Assembly: GCF_000953855.2 (NCBI RefSeq)
Contig: NZ_DF970160.1
Location: forward strand, 19,862 to 83,861
Source of the DNA: Mizugakiibacter sediminis
Lineage (GTDB): Bacteria; Pseudomonadota; Gammaproteobacteria; Xanthomonadales; Rhodanobacteraceae
Direction: 5' to 3'
DNA length: 64,000 bases
Part shown: positions 27,326 through 38,289 of the stretch, in pieces
Numbering within the stretch: position 1 is the stretch's first letter
Layout of the letters: each line of letters starts with the position of its first letter
The notes under the pieces: model-generated
Database searches by the model: none
What the model was told of the DNA's origin: nothing
The model's input: only the letters and a program-made list of their open reading frames with translations
Made by a program: the position numbers and the translations under genes

Positions 27326-28627
27326 CTGTTCGAACGTCAGAAGAAAGGTGAGCGCGCGCTGCTGGTGCTGCCGCACGCGCGCGGCGACGGCGATGCGGTC
27401 CGCCGCGCCGACGAATTCGCCGAACTGGCGAAGTCCGCCGGCGCGCAGGTGCTGGAGCGCATCACCGCGCGCATCGACCAGCCCAATCCGCGTTTCTACC
27501 TGGGCAGCGGCAAGGCCGACGAGGTCGCCGCGCGCGTCAAGGCGCTGGAGGCCGACCTGGTGTTGGTCGACCATGCGCTGACGCCGGTGCAGGAGCGCAA
27601 CCTCGAGAAGCATGTCGGCGCGCGCGTCGTCGACCGCACCGGCCTGATCCTCGACATCTTCGCCCAGCGCGCGCGCTCGCACGAAGGCAAGCTGGAAGTC
27701 GAGCTGGCGCAGCTGAAGCACCTGGCGACGCGTCTGGTGCGCGGCTGGACCCACCTCGAGCGCCAGCGCGGCGGCGCGATCGGCCTGCGCGGCCCCGGCG
27801 AGACCCAGCTCGAGACCGACCGCCGCCTGCTCGGCGAGCGCGTCAAGCTGCTCACCCGCCGCATCGAGAAGGTGCACGTGCAGCGCGAGCAGCAGCGCCG
27901 CGCGCGCCTGCGCAACACCGTGCCGCGCGTCGCCCTGGTCGGCTACACCAACGCCGGCAAGTCGACGCTGTTCAACGCGCTCACCGCAGGCAGCGTCTAC
28001 GCCGCCGACCAGCTGTTTGCCACGCTCGATCCGACCGTGCGCCGCATCGAGGGCCTGAGCTGCGGCCCGGCGGTGCTGGCCGACACCGTGGGCTTCATCC
28101 GCGAGCTGCCGCACGACCTGGTCGCCGCTTTCCGCGCCACCCTGGCCGAGGCGCGCGATGCCGATCTGCTGCTGCACGTCTCCGACGCCGCCGATCCCGA
28201 GCGCGACCGCCTGATCGAGGTGGTGAACGGCGTGCTGGAGGAGATCGGCGCGGCCGGCGTGCCGCAATTGCACGTCTTCAACAAGATCGACCTGACCGAT
28301 CTGCCGCCGCGCCTCGAACGCGCCGGCGACGGCCGTCCGGAGCGCGTGTGGATCTCCGCCGCCACCGGCGCCGGCCTCGACCTGCTGCGCCAGGCCTTGG
28401 GCGAGCGCCTGGGCGGCGCGCGCGTGCGCGCCGAGCTGCGCCTGCCGCCGCGCGCCGGGCGTCTGCGCGCGCGCCTGATCGCGCTCGGCGCGGTCGCGCG
28501 CGAGCGTCATGCCGAGGACGGCGGCTGGCTGCTGGAGCTCGACGCGCCGCAGGCGGTGCTGACGCCGCTGCTCGGCGACGGCAGCGCCGAGGACGCGCGG
28601 CTGCTGCGCGGCGTGCTCGGGTCCTAG
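27326..28627 (+). CDS. hflX: GTPase HflX
   Basis: Ribosome-splitting, heat-stress GTPase of the Obg-HflX group. The N-domain contains NPRFYLGSGKADEV, the linker has GPGETQLETDRRLL, and the G domain has G1 GYTNAGKST, the switch region and G3 ADTVGFIRELPHDL. G4 is NKID. Reading from CTG at 27326 gives LFERQKKGERALLV, aligning with E. coli HflX's MFDRYDAGEQAVLV, with AAGG about 10 bases upstream. No ATG, GTG or TTG lies between the hfq stop and a GTG at 27365, which would cut off this conserved start. A CTG start is therefore inferred, giving 433 residues. Confidence 0.92.
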   Translation: MFERQKKGERALLVLPHARGDGDAVRRADEFAELAKSAGAQVLERITARIDQPNPRFYLGSGKADEVAARVKALEADLVLVDHALTPVQERNLEKHVGARVVDRTGLILDIFAQRARSHEGKLEVELAQLKHLATRLVRGWTHLERQRGGAIGLRGPGETQLETDRRLLGERVKLLTRRIEKVHVQREQQRRARLRNTVPRVALVGYTNAGKSTLFNALTAGSVYAADQLFATLDPTVRRIEGLSCGPAVLADTVGFIRELPHDLVAAFRATLAEARDADLLLHVSDAADPERDRLIEVVNGVLEEIGAAGVPQLHVFNKIDLTDLPPRLERAGDGRPERVWISAATGAGLDLLRQALGERLGGARVRAELRLPPRAGRLRARLIALGAVARERHAEDGGWLLELDAPQAVLTPLLGDGSAEDARLLRGVLGS

Positions 28628-28950
28628 CCGTCGAGCGTCGACTGGTTCGCTCCCGCCCTCTCGCAGGGAGGGATCCGCCCCCTGAGCGGCCCGCGCCCGG
28701 CGCCTCGCGCCTCGCGCCCGGCCGCCCCCCCGCGAGCAGGGGGCGGTGCGTCATTCGCCTCGCGCGCTCGCCGCGCAACCCCGTTTCCCTTGCCGCCCCG
28801 CCGCCGCACCCCTAAAATTTCAAGCGCTTCCGCTGTGGTCTCCGGCCGGCACGTCCGTCGCCGGCCCGGCCGCGCGGCCATGCCGACATGCGTGTTCGGG
28901 CTTCGCCGGCGCCGCGCGCCGGACCCGACCATGCCCCGAGGAGCCTGACC
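28628..28950. other. hflX-hflK intergenic region, no gene seen
   Basis: The 323 bases are C-rich with runs such as the CCCCCC tract near 28725 and a TAAAATTT patch near 28813-28820. They contain GC-rich dyads (for example around 28650-28680) resembling degraded dispersed hairpins. No coding frame with family character is visible. The AT-rich patch may be part of an hflK promoter. Confidence 0.5.
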
Positions 28951-29985
28951 ATGCCCTGGAACGAACCCGGCGGAAACCCACGCGACCCGTGGGGCGGAGG
29001 CAATCGCGGCCCCGACCTGGAGCGCTCGCTGCGCCGCCTGCGCGAACGCTTCGGCCGCCTCGGCGGCGGCGGCGGGCTGTTCTCGATCCTGCTGGCGCTG
29101 GCACTGGCGCTGGTGCTGGTCGATTCCTTCACCGTGATCAACGCGCGGCAGGTCGGCGTGGTGCTGCGCTTCGGCCGCTTCGAGCGCGTGCTGCCGCCCG
29201 GCTTCCACCTGAAGTTCCCGCGCCCGATCGAGGCGGTGACCAAGGTCGAGACCACGCAGGTCAAGTCGGTCAGCGACCAGGTGCGCATGATCACCAACGA
29301 CGAGAACATCGTGCTGGTGGACTTCAACGTGCAATTCCAGGTTTCCGACGCGCGCAAGTACCTGTTCTCGATGCGCGATCCCGAGGACACGCTGCGCCAG
29401 GCCGCCGAGGCGGCGGTGCGCTCGGTGGTCGGCGCCAACACCATGGACACGATCCTGTCCGCGCAGGGCGCCGAGCTGGTGTCGAAGACGCGCGACGCGC
29501 TGCAGAAGACCCTCGATGGCTACGACTGCGGCCTCACCGTCACCGAGGTGAACTTCCAGAACGTCTCGCCGCCGCAGGAAGTGAAGGCCGCGTTCGACGA
29601 CGTCAACAACGCGCGCGAGGACAAGCAGCGCATCGAGAACGAGGCGCAGGCCTACGCCAGCAAGGTGGTGCCGGAGGCGCGCGGCGAGGCGGCGCGCATC
29701 ACCGCCGAGGCTCAGGGCTACAAGGCCGAGCGCGTCGCCACCGCCGAGGGCGAGGCCGCGCGCTTCGAGCAGATCCTGCAGCAGTACCGCGCCGCGCCCG
29801 ACGTGACCAAGCGGCGCCTGTGGCTGGAGACCGTCGAGAAGGTGTTGGCCGGCACCACCAAGGTGATCGACGGCAGCCGCGGCAAGAACCTGATCTACCT
29901 TCAGCCCGAAGGCGGCGCGGCGCCCGGCGCGGCGCCGGCGGCAACGGGCACGGCGTCCGTGAGCGCCCCGGGAGACAAGCCATGA
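28951..29985 (+). CDS. hflK: FtsH-associated SPFH protein HflK
   Basis: Inner-membrane prohibitin-like protein that, with HflC, surrounds the FtsH protease and modulates it. The 344 residues start with a Gly/Pro-rich cytoplasmic tail (WNEPGGNPRDPWGGG), have one membrane helix near 43-60 and then the periplasmic SPFH domain beginning RQVGVVLRFGRFERVLPPG. A helical region rich in Ala and Glu runs to about 275, and the tail is Ala/Gly-rich. GAGGAGCC precedes the ATG. The stop overlaps the hflC start (ATGA). Confidence 0.95.
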   Translation: MPWNEPGGNPRDPWGGGNRGPDLERSLRRLRERFGRLGGGGGLFSILLALALALVLVDSFTVINARQVGVVLRFGRFERVLPPGFHLKFPRPIEAVTKVETTQVKSVSDQVRMITNDENIVLVDFNVQFQVSDARKYLFSMRDPEDTLRQAAEAAVRSVVGANTMDTILSAQGAELVSKTRDALQKTLDGYDCGLTVTEVNFQNVSPPQEVKAAFDDVNNAREDKQRIENEAQAYASKVVPEARGEAARITAEAQGYKAERVATAEGEAARFEQILQQYRAAPDVTKRRLWLETVEKVLAGTTKVIDGSRGKNLIYLQPEGGAAPGAAPAATGTASVSAPGDKP

Positions 29986-30845
29986 GGGCGATATCCGCGG
30001 TCATCGCCGTGCTGATCGCGCTGGTCGGCATGAACAGCGTGTTCGTGGTGAAGGAAGGGCAGACGGCGCTGCTGCTGCAGTTCGGCCGCATCGTCGCCAC
30101 CGACTACGCGCCCGGCCTGCACTTCAAGCTGCCGTTCGTGCAGCAGGTGGTGAGTTTCGACAAGCGCATCCTCACGCTGGACGCGCAACCGGAGCGCTAT
30201 TTCACCGCCGAGAAGAAGAGCGTCAACATCGATTTCTACGTGAAGTGGCGCATCGCCGACACCGCCGCCTACTACCGCGCCACCGCCGGCGAGGAGCTGC
30301 AGGCGGCGCAGCGGCTGACGCCGATCGTCAAGGACGCGCTGCGCTTCGAGGTCAATGCGCTGCCGCTCGACGAGCTGATCTCCGGCGGCCGCCAGGACAT
30401 CACCGAGCGCGTGCGCGCGCTCACCGACGCCGCCACGCGCAAGACGCTCGGCATCACCGTCACCGACGTGCGCATCAAGCGCATCGACCTGCCCGACGAA
30501 GTCAGCGAATCGGTCTACAACCGCATGAAGGCGGAACGCCTGCGCATCGCCAACAGCCTGCGCTCCACGGGCAAGGAAGAGGCCGCCAAGATCGAGGCCG
30601 AAGCCGATCGCCAGAAGCAGGTGCTGCTGGCCGACGCGCAGAAGCAGGCCGCGCAGATCCGCGGCGACGGCGACGCCAAGGCGGCGGCGATCTACGCCGC
30701 GGCATACGGCAAGGACCCCGGCTTCTTCGCGTTCTACCGCAGCCTGCAGTCCTACCGCACCGCCTTCGGCGACGGCAAGAGCGTGATCGTGCTGGACCCG
30801 GGCTCGGACTTCATGCGCCAGTTCGGCGAAGAACCCAAGCGCTGA
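29982..30845 (+). CDS. hflC: FtsH-associated SPFH protein HflC
   Basis: Partner of HflK in the periplasmic-facing SPFH cage around FtsH. The 287 residues have an N-terminal signal anchor (about 3-21), the SPFH core with VKEGQTALLLQFGRIV near 24-39 and SVNIDFYVKWRI, and the late Ala/Glu/Lys coiled-coil region with ADAQKQAAQIRGDGDA. It overlaps hflK by 4 bases, so the two are translationally coupled. DUF2065 follows after 9 bases. Confidence 0.95.
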   Translation: MRAISAVIAVLIALVGMNSVFVVKEGQTALLLQFGRIVATDYAPGLHFKLPFVQQVVSFDKRILTLDAQPERYFTAEKKSVNIDFYVKWRIADTAAYYRATAGEELQAAQRLTPIVKDALRFEVNALPLDELISGGRQDITERVRALTDAATRKTLGITVTDVRIKRIDLPDEVSESVYNRMKAERLRIANSLRSTGKEEAAKIEAEADRQKQVLLADAQKQAAQIRGDGDAKAAAIYAAAYGKDPGFFAFYRSLQSYRTAFGDGKSVIVLDPGSDFMRQFGEEPKR

Positions 30846-30854
30846 GCGCCGCCG

Positions 30855-31040
30855 ATGCCGCACGATCTCGCCGCAGCGCTATGCCTGGTGCTGGTGCTGG
30901 AAGGCCTGATGCTGTTCGCCGCACCGCGCGGCTGGCAGCGCATGGCCGCCGAGGCGCAGAAGCTGCCGCCGCGCAGCCTGCGCCTGATCGGCGCTGCGGC
31001 GATCGCGATCGGACTGATCGCGCTGCGGCTGATGCATTGA
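30855..31040 (+). CDS. DUF2065 family small membrane protein
   Basis: A 61-residue protein with two hydrophobic segments (about 4-22 and 42-58) separated by a short basic loop containing RGWQRMA. This is the YjeT-like DUF2065 family, habitually found between hflC and purA. Its function is unknown; the linkage suggests a role near the HflKC-FtsH membrane complex. It is probably in the hflKC operon. Confidence 0.85.
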   Translation: MPHDLAAALCLVLVLEGLMLFAAPRGWQRMAAEAQKLPPRSLRLIGAAAIAIGLIALRLMH

Positions 31041-31047
31041 TGGCTCG

Positions 31048-31181
31048 TCTCCCACTCCCGCCGGCGGGAGTGGGCTGCGGTGAGGATGGTGCCGCGCAGC
31101 GATGCGGCGATGCTCGGGAGTTTGCGCCGCGTCGCGGGTCTCCCTCTCCCGCTGGCGGGGGAGGGCTGGGGTGAGGGTGGT
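31048..31181. repeat. Two copies of a 43-base palindromic intergenic repeat
   Basis: Copies at 31048-31090 and 31139-31181 share the layout CTCCCxCTCCCGCYGGCGGG, then a complementary arm and a tail of the form CTGxGGTGAGGxTGGT. Each folds as a GC-rich hairpin. Hairpins of this type are common between genes in Lysobacterales genomes. They sit between DUF2065 and purA and could protect the 3' end of the hfl transcript. Confidence 0.7.
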
Positions 31182-31287
31182 CCTCCCGATCGCCGCGCGG
31201 CGTCGAGCGCGCGGCCGGCGTAGGATGCGCGGTTGGCAAGAACGTAGCCGCAGAGCGGCTGCGGCATCGAACGAATCTGTTCCATCT

Positions 31288-32790
<1,503 letters not shown>

Positions 32791-32810
32791 GCGGAGCGCG
32801 CTGCGCACCC

Positions 32811-32846
32811 AGCAAAAAGGCCCGCAAGGGCCTTTTTGCTTTGCTC
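32811..32846 (+). terminator. Rho-independent terminator of purA
   Basis: A perfect 13-bp stem (AGCAAAAAGGCCC with its complement) around a GCAA loop ends in TTTTTGCTTTG. It lies 20 bases after the purA stop and is nearly symmetric, so it may also serve the opposite strand. Confidence 0.92.
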
Positions 32847-33088
32847 ATGGCGTCTGTGGCTGCGTCGGGGCTGTACGGTCGAGCTGAAGGGACCGCCGAA
32901 GCCGGGCAAGGAAGCGGAGTGGTTTTTGCGCACGTAGCGATTGCGCGTGCAGGCGCCGCCCTGCGGACGGCGTCCCCCCTCATCCCGGTCCTCTCGGCGA
33001 GGGGGAGCAAATCCGGGCGCGATGGCTTGTGCGCGTATGGCGCGTCGCGCGGTGCGGGGCACGTTGCCGCGCGAGGCACGCGCGCCGC

Positions 33089-34507
33089 TCAGGCGCTCTG
33101 CGCCGCCGGCGGTTCGATGGCGATTTCGATGCGGTTGCGGCCGTTTTGCTTGGCGCGGTACAGCGCCGCGTCGGCCGCTTTCACCAGCTCGGCTGCGCGC
33201 CGGCCGTGCGTGGGCGCGACGGAGGCGACGCCGACGCTGAGACTGACGCGGCCGGCCGGCGTGTCCTCGTGCGGCAGCGCGAGCTGCTCCACCGCCTTGC
33301 AGATGCGCACGGCGACGGCGTGGCCCTCGACGACGCCGGCGTCTCTCAGCACCACCGCGAATTCCTCGCCGCCGTAGCGCGCGCAGACGATGTCGTGGCC
33401 GCGCAGCGAGCCGCGGATGGTCTGGCCGATGCTGCGCAGGCAGGCGTCGCCGGCGGGATGGCCGTAGCGGTCGTTGTAGGCCTTGAAGTGGTCGACGTCG
33501 ATCAGCAGCAGCGTGATCAGTTGCGACTTGCTGCGCGCCTCCGTCCAGGCGCGGCGCAGGCCGAAGTCGAAGCCGCGGCGGTTGCCGATGCCGGTCAGGG
33601 TGTCGCGCATCGCCGAGGCGGCGAGCCGGCGGTTGGCGCGCTGCAGCTTGCCGTTCAGCGCGGCCAGTTCGGACACCATCACCTGTGTGGCGCTGTTCAC
33701 CTCCTGCAGGCGCAGCTTCAGCATGGTGAGGTGCAGCACGCCGCCGATCTGGTCGGCGAGCAGGTCGAGCACGGCGCGCACGTCGGCGTTGAAGCTCTCC
33801 GCTGCCGGGCTCTCCATGTTGAGCATGCCGAGGATCTGGCCGCGATGGCGGATCGGGATCACCAGCTCGGCGCGCGTCAGCGCGTTGCCTTCGATGTACT
33901 CGGGGTCGGCGGTGACGTCGGGCACGAACACGGCCGAACCCGTGCGCAATGCGCGCCCGGTGATGCCGCGGTCGGCGGGCCAGGTGCGGCCGAGTTCCAG
34001 CGGCACGTGCGACTCGCCGGCGAAGGCGCGCAGCGTCAGCTCGCCGCTGCCGGGCTCGATCAGGCCGATCGTCGCCAGCGACAGGTGGAAGCGGCGATAG
34101 ATGTAGCCGATCACGCCCTGCAGCAGGGTGTCGAGATCCTCTTCGAACAGCAGGATGTAGGAAAGATCGACCAGCAGGTCGGCCAGCGCCGACTTCTGCC
34201 GCGCGCGCTCCAGCGCCAGCAGCGTGGCGAGGTGGCCGAGGTGCGGGCGCAACGATTCGAGGATGCCGGCGTGCGCGGGCGCGTCGACGCGCAGGCGGGC
34301 GAGCGGCGCGCCGTCCTCGTCGTCGATGCGCAGGCTGTTCGGGGCCTGCTCCTCCGAGGGGAAAGCATGGCCCGGCTGCGGACGGTGCAATTCCGTCTCG
34401 ACCGCGCCGCCGCAGCGGCGGGCGAGCGCGCCGCGCAGGACGTCCATCCATTCCGCCGCGCTGCCGGCGCGGTTGAGGGAGAGGATGTCTTCGGTGCGGG
34501 GAAACAT
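33089..34507 (-). CDS. GAF-GGDEF diguanylate cyclase
   Basis: A 472-residue soluble signalling protein. An N-terminal region without clear family is followed by a GAF domain (about 130-270) and a GGDEF domain (about 305-465) with intact active site RYGGEEFAVV and DVDHFKAYND. It should make c-di-GMP from GTP under control of a ligand at the GAF domain. An RxxD pair (RGHD) precedes GGEEF with one residue more than the usual spacing, so product inhibition may be weakened. I chose the ATG at 34507 because GGAG lies 8 bases ahead; the GTG at 34522 overlaps that site. Confidence 0.9.
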   Translation of the reverse strand: MFPRTEDILSLNRAGSAAEWMDVLRGALARRCGGAVETELHRPQPGHAFPSEEQAPNSLRIDDEDGAPLARLRVDAPAHAGILESLRPHLGHLATLLALERARQKSALADLLVDLSYILLFEEDLDTLLQGVIGYIYRRFHLSLATIGLIEPGSGELTLRAFAGESHVPLELGRTWPADRGITGRALRTGSAVFVPDVTADPEYIEGNALTRAELVIPIRHRGQILGMLNMESPAAESFNADVRAVLDLLADQIGGVLHLTMLKLRLQEVNSATQVMVSELAALNGKLQRANRRLAASAMRDTLTGIGNRRGFDFGLRRAWTEARSKSQLITLLLIDVDHFKAYNDRYGHPAGDACLRSIGQTIRGSLRGHDIVCARYGGEEFAVVLRDAGVVEGHAVAVRICKAVEQLALPHEDTPAGRVSLSVGVASVAPTHGRRAAELVKAADAALYRAKQNGRNRIEIAIEPPAAQSA

Positions 34508-34604
34508 GCGGGGCGGCTCCACGGCTGCGACGCGACCGCTCGCTCGCCGACGATGGTAGCGCGCCGCGCGCGCGCCGTCCTTCCCGCGGATTGCCGGCAG
34601 ACAC

Positions 34605-34632
34605 GAAAAAGCCCGCTTGCGCGGGCTCTTTC
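34605..34632 (-). terminator. Terminator of tRNA-Leu
   Basis: Reading the minus strand, a 12-position stem (GAAAGAGCCCGC against GCGGGCTTTTTC, one mismatch) around a 4-base loop gives a T5 tract just downstream of the tRNA 3' end. Confidence 0.85.
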
Positions 34633-34642
34633 GGCTTCAGAC

Positions 34643-34727
<85 letters not shown>

Positions 34728-34918
34728 AAGGCCGCGGACGGCGCCGGGGCGCCGCTGGGAGCCGCGTACGATAGGCAGGCGCGGCGCGCTTGTCAATCCG
34801 TCCTTGCAAATCCGGCGGGGCTCCCGCAGGCTGGCCGCAGCGGCGCGACCGCCGCCGATCCCTCGCCGGCCGGGGCGGCGCCGGCCGCGCGCGACACCCA
34901 TCGGCACAGAGAACCCAG

Positions 34919-37195
34919 ATGTCCCGACGCAAGAGCCGTTCCCGCTCGACCCACGGCCAGGACGCGCGCCCCGCGCGTGCGGTCAAGCGCCCGCGCGCCA
35001 ACCGCAACGCGGTGGCGCCGCGGCCGTTCCACGACCCGCACGCCGAGCGCGAGGCGCAGCGCTACGCGCAGCCGATCCCCAGCCGCGAGGCGATCCTCGC
35101 CCTGCTGACCGAGCGCGGCGCGCTGATGCCGGCGGAGGCGATCGCCGAGGCGCTGGGCCTGCGCACCGACACCGAGATCGAGGCGCTGGGCAAGCGCCTC
35201 GCAGCGATGCTGCGCGACGGCCAGTTGCTGCTGAACCGCCGCGGCGGCTACGGCCCGGTGAACAAGCTCGACCTGATCCCCGGCGTGGTGCTGGCCAACG
35301 CCGAAGGCTACGGCTTCCTGCGTCCGGACGACGGCGGCGAGGACGTCTATCTCTCGCCGGCGCAGATGCGCCAGGTGCTGCACGGCGACCGCGTGCTGAT
35401 CAGCATCGTCGGCCTCGACCGCCGCGGCCGCAAGCAGGGCGCGATCGCCGAGGTGCTGGAGCGGCGGTCGCCGCGGCTGGTCGGGCGCGTGGTCGAGGAG
35501 AACGGCGTCACCGTGGTGGTGCCGGACGACCGCCGCCTGCACCAGGACATCCTGATCCCGCCCGGGCAGGAGGCCGGCGCGCGCTCGGGCCAGATCGTCG
35601 TCGCCGAGATCACCGACCCACCGACCGCCTACCGCGCCCCGCTGGGGCGCGTGCTGACGGTGCTGGGCGAGCGCCTCACCCCTTCGCTGGTGGTGCAGAT
35701 GGCGATCGCCAGCCACGACCTTCCGCACGTTTGGCCGCAGCACGTGCTGCGCGCGGCCGCCGACATCGCGCCGCAGGTCGAGCGCGCCGACCGCGAGGGC
35801 CGCGTCGACCTGCGCGGCCTGCCGCTGGTCACCATCGACGGCGAGGACGCGCGCGACTTCGACGACGCCGTCTACGCCGAACCGCGCGCCGACGGTTTCC
35901 GCCTGGTGGTGGCGATCGCCGACGTCTCGCACTACGTGCATCCGGGCGGGGCGCTGGACGAGGAGGCGTACAAGCGCAGCACCTCGGTGTACTTTCCCGG
36001 TTACGTGGTGCCGATGCTGCCGGAGACGCTGTCCAACGGCATCTGCTCGCTGAACCCGCAGGTCGAGCGGCTGTGCATGGTCTGCGACATGCTGGTCGAC
36101 CGCGACGGCGAGGTCGGCCGCTCGCGCTTCTATCCGGCGGTGATGCGTTCGCACGCGCGGTTGACCTACCATCGCGTCTGGCAGGCGATCGGCGAGAAGG
36201 ACGCCGACGCGCGCGCCGAACTGGCCGACGTGCTGCCGCACCTCGAGCGCCTGCATCAGCTCTACAAGCTGCTGGCGAAGGCGCGCCAGCGCCGCGGCGC
36301 GATCGACTTCGACAGCCACGAGGTGAAGTTCCGCCTGGCGCCGTCCGGCGAAGTGGTGCAGCTCGGCGCCGAGGCGCGCAACGACGCGCACCGCCTGATC
36401 GAGGAGTGCATGATCGCCGCCAACGTGCAGGCGGCGAAGTTCCTGGCCAGGCGCAAGGTGCCGACGCCGTACCGCGTGCACGCGCCGCCGCCGGACGACA
36501 AGTACGAGGACCTGCAGCAGTTCCTGCGCGAATTCAAGCTGCGCCTGCCGCCGATCGGCGAGGTGACGCCGGCCGATTTCTCCGCGCTGCTGCGCAAGGT
36601 GCGCAAGCGCCCGGAGGCCGCGCTGATCCAGTCGGTGCTGCTGCGCGCGCAGAGCCTTGCCGTCTACCACCCGGCCAACCACGGCCACTTCGGCCTGGCG
36701 CTGGAAGCCTACGCGCACTTCACCTCGCCGATCCGCCGCTATCCGGATCTGCTGGTGCACCGCGCGATCCGCCACGCGCTGGGCAAGGGCAAGCCGTCCG
36801 ACTACCGTTACAGCGAGGTCGAGATGGCGAGCATGGCCGTGCACTGCTCGCAGCGCGAACGCCGCGCCGAGGAGGCCGAGCGCGACGTCGACGAGCGCTA
36901 CAAGTGCGCGTGGATGGAGAAGCATGTCGGCGAGGAATTCGACGGCATCGTCACCGGCGTCACCTCGTTCGGCCTGTTCGTCGAGCTGATCGAGTCGAAG
37001 ATCTCCGGGCTGGTGCACATCACCCAGCTACCCAACGACTACTACCATTTCGACCCGATCCGCCATCTGCTGGAGGGCGAGCGCACGCGCGGCAAGTTCC
37101 GTCTCGGCGACACGGTGCGCGTGCAGGTGCTGCGCGCCAGCCTGGAGGACCGCAAGATCGATTTCCGCCTGGTGCGCGACAAGGGCAAGGCATGA
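34919..37195 (+). CDS. rnr: Ribonuclease R
   Basis: Processive 3'-5' exoribonuclease that degrades structured RNA. The 758 residues have a basic N-terminus (SRRKSRSRSTHG), a winged-helix domain, cold-shock domains with GYGFLRPDDGGEDVYL, the RNB catalytic domain with the metal-binding aspartates in DGEDARDFDDAVYAE, and a C-terminal S1 domain (GIVTGVTSFGLFVEL). The ATG at 34919 gives the usual N-terminus. Its last bases overlap the rlmB start, so it is coupled to rlmB. Confidence 0.95.
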   Translation: MSRRKSRSRSTHGQDARPARAVKRPRANRNAVAPRPFHDPHAEREAQRYAQPIPSREAILALLTERGALMPAEAIAEALGLRTDTEIEALGKRLAAMLRDGQLLLNRRGGYGPVNKLDLIPGVVLANAEGYGFLRPDDGGEDVYLSPAQMRQVLHGDRVLISIVGLDRRGRKQGAIAEVLERRSPRLVGRVVEENGVTVVVPDDRRLHQDILIPPGQEAGARSGQIVVAEITDPPTAYRAPLGRVLTVLGERLTPSLVVQMAIASHDLPHVWPQHVLRAAADIAPQVERADREGRVDLRGLPLVTIDGEDARDFDDAVYAEPRADGFRLVVAIADVSHYVHPGGALDEEAYKRSTSVYFPGYVVPMLPETLSNGICSLNPQVERLCMVCDMLVDRDGEVGRSRFYPAVMRSHARLTYHRVWQAIGEKDADARAELADVLPHLERLHQLYKLLAKARQRRGAIDFDSHEVKFRLAPSGEVVQLGAEARNDAHRLIEECMIAANVQAAKFLARRKVPTPYRVHAPPPDDKYEDLQQFLREFKLRLPPIGEVTPADFSALLRKVRKRPEAALIQSVLLRAQSLAVYHPANHGHFGLALEAYAHFTSPIRRYPDLLVHRAIRHALGKGKPSDYRYSEVEMASMAVHCSQRERRAEEAERDVDERYKCAWMEKHVGEEFDGIVTGVTSFGLFVELIESKISGLVHITQLPNDYYHFDPIRHLLEGERTRGKFRLGDTVRVQVLRASLEDRKIDFRLVRDKGKA

Positions 37196-37938
37196 GCGAG
37201 ACCTGGATCGCCGGCATCAACCCCGTCGAAGGCGCGCTGGCCAACGATCCGCAGCGCGTGCGCGAGCTGCTGGTCGAGCAGGGGTCGCACAACCCGCGCG
37301 TGGCCGGGCTGCTGGACCGGGCGCGCGCGCTGAAGATCCCGGCGCACCGGCGTCCGCGCGAGCAGCTCGACCGGCTGGCTGGCGAAGCGCGCCACCAGGG
37401 CGTGATCGCGCGCTACGAGGTGCCGCCGCCGCGCGGCGACGCCGAGCTGCCGGCGCTGGCCGAGCGCGCCGGCGCCGACGCGCTGTTCCTGGTGCTGGAC
37501 GGCGTCACCGATCCGCACAACCTCGGCGCCTGCCTGCGCAGCGCGGCGGCCGCCGGCGTCACCGCGGTGATCGTGCCGAAGGACCGCGCGGTCGGCCTGA
37601 CGCCGGTGGTGCGGCGCGCCGCCGCCGGCGGCGCCGACCTGGTGCCGCTGGTCGCCGCCACCAACCTGGCGCGCGCGCTGCGCACGCTGAAGGAAGCCGG
37701 CGTGTGGCTGGTCGGCCTGGCCGGCGACACCGAGCAGTCGCTGTACGCGCAGGACCTGAAAGGCCCGCTGGCGCTGGTGATGGGCGGCGAAGGCGAGGGC
37801 ATGCGCCGGCTGACGCGCGAGGCCTGCGACTTCGTCGCGCGCATCCCGATGCCGGGCGCGATGGAGAGCCTGAACGTCTCGGTGGCCACCGGCATCGCCC
37901 TGTTCGAGGCGCTGCGCCAGCGCGGAGGCGCGTCATGA
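37192..37938 (+). CDS. rlmB: 23S rRNA (guanosine(2251)-2'-O)-methyltransferase
   Basis: SPOUT-fold methyltransferase acting on the 23S rRNA P-loop. The 248 residues have an N-terminal substrate-binding domain starting WIAGINPVEGAL, then the knotted domain with LDGVTDPHNLGACLRSA near 103-119, VMGGEGEGMRRL and the signature MPGAMESLNVSVATGIALFE. It overlaps rnr by 4 bases and the next gene by 4 bases, indicating one transcript. Confidence 0.95.
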   Translation: MSETWIAGINPVEGALANDPQRVRELLVEQGSHNPRVAGLLDRARALKIPAHRRPREQLDRLAGEARHQGVIARYEVPPPRGDAELPALAERAGADALFLVLDGVTDPHNLGACLRSAAAAGVTAVIVPKDRAVGLTPVVRRAAAGGADLVPLVAATNLARALRTLKEAGVWLVGLAGDTEQSLYAQDLKGPLALVMGGEGEGMRRLTREACDFVARIPMPGAMESLNVSVATGIALFEALRQRGGAS

Positions 37939-38186
37939 GTCTGACCTGGCAGGATTGGGCCGGCCTCGCCGGCGTGGCGATGGTGCTGGCGGCCTACCTG
38001 TTGATGCAGACGCGCCACCTCGACGGCCGCGGCGTCGTCTACTTGCTGCTGAACGGCATCGGCTCGCTGCTGGTGCTGCTGTCGCTGTTCAAGACCTTCA
38101 ACCTGTCGGCCTTCGTGATCCAGTGCTTCTGGATCGCGATCAGCATCTACGGCCTGCTGCGCTGGGCGCGCGAGCGGCGCGGATAG
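37935..38186 (+). CDS. Small membrane protein (CBU_0592-like)
   Basis: An 83-residue protein with three hydrophobic segments (about 6-24, 33-52 and 56-76), joined by short loops containing QTRHLDGRG. It resembles the small bacterial membrane family around CBU_0592, of unknown function. The start overlaps the rlmB stop by 4 bases, so it is translated from the rnr-rlmB message. Confidence 0.75.
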   Translation: MSLTWQDWAGLAGVAMVLAAYLLMQTRHLDGRGVVYLLLNGIGSLLVLLSLFKTFNLSAFVIQCFWIAISIYGLLRWARERRG

Positions 38187-38289
38187 CGGCATAGCGGCGA
38201 CGCAGCCGCACGCGGCCCGGGCTTCGTGCGAGTCGCGTTCGAGTCACGCGCCTGCGGTCGCCTGCACGCAGGCGACCGCGGTGGCCGGT

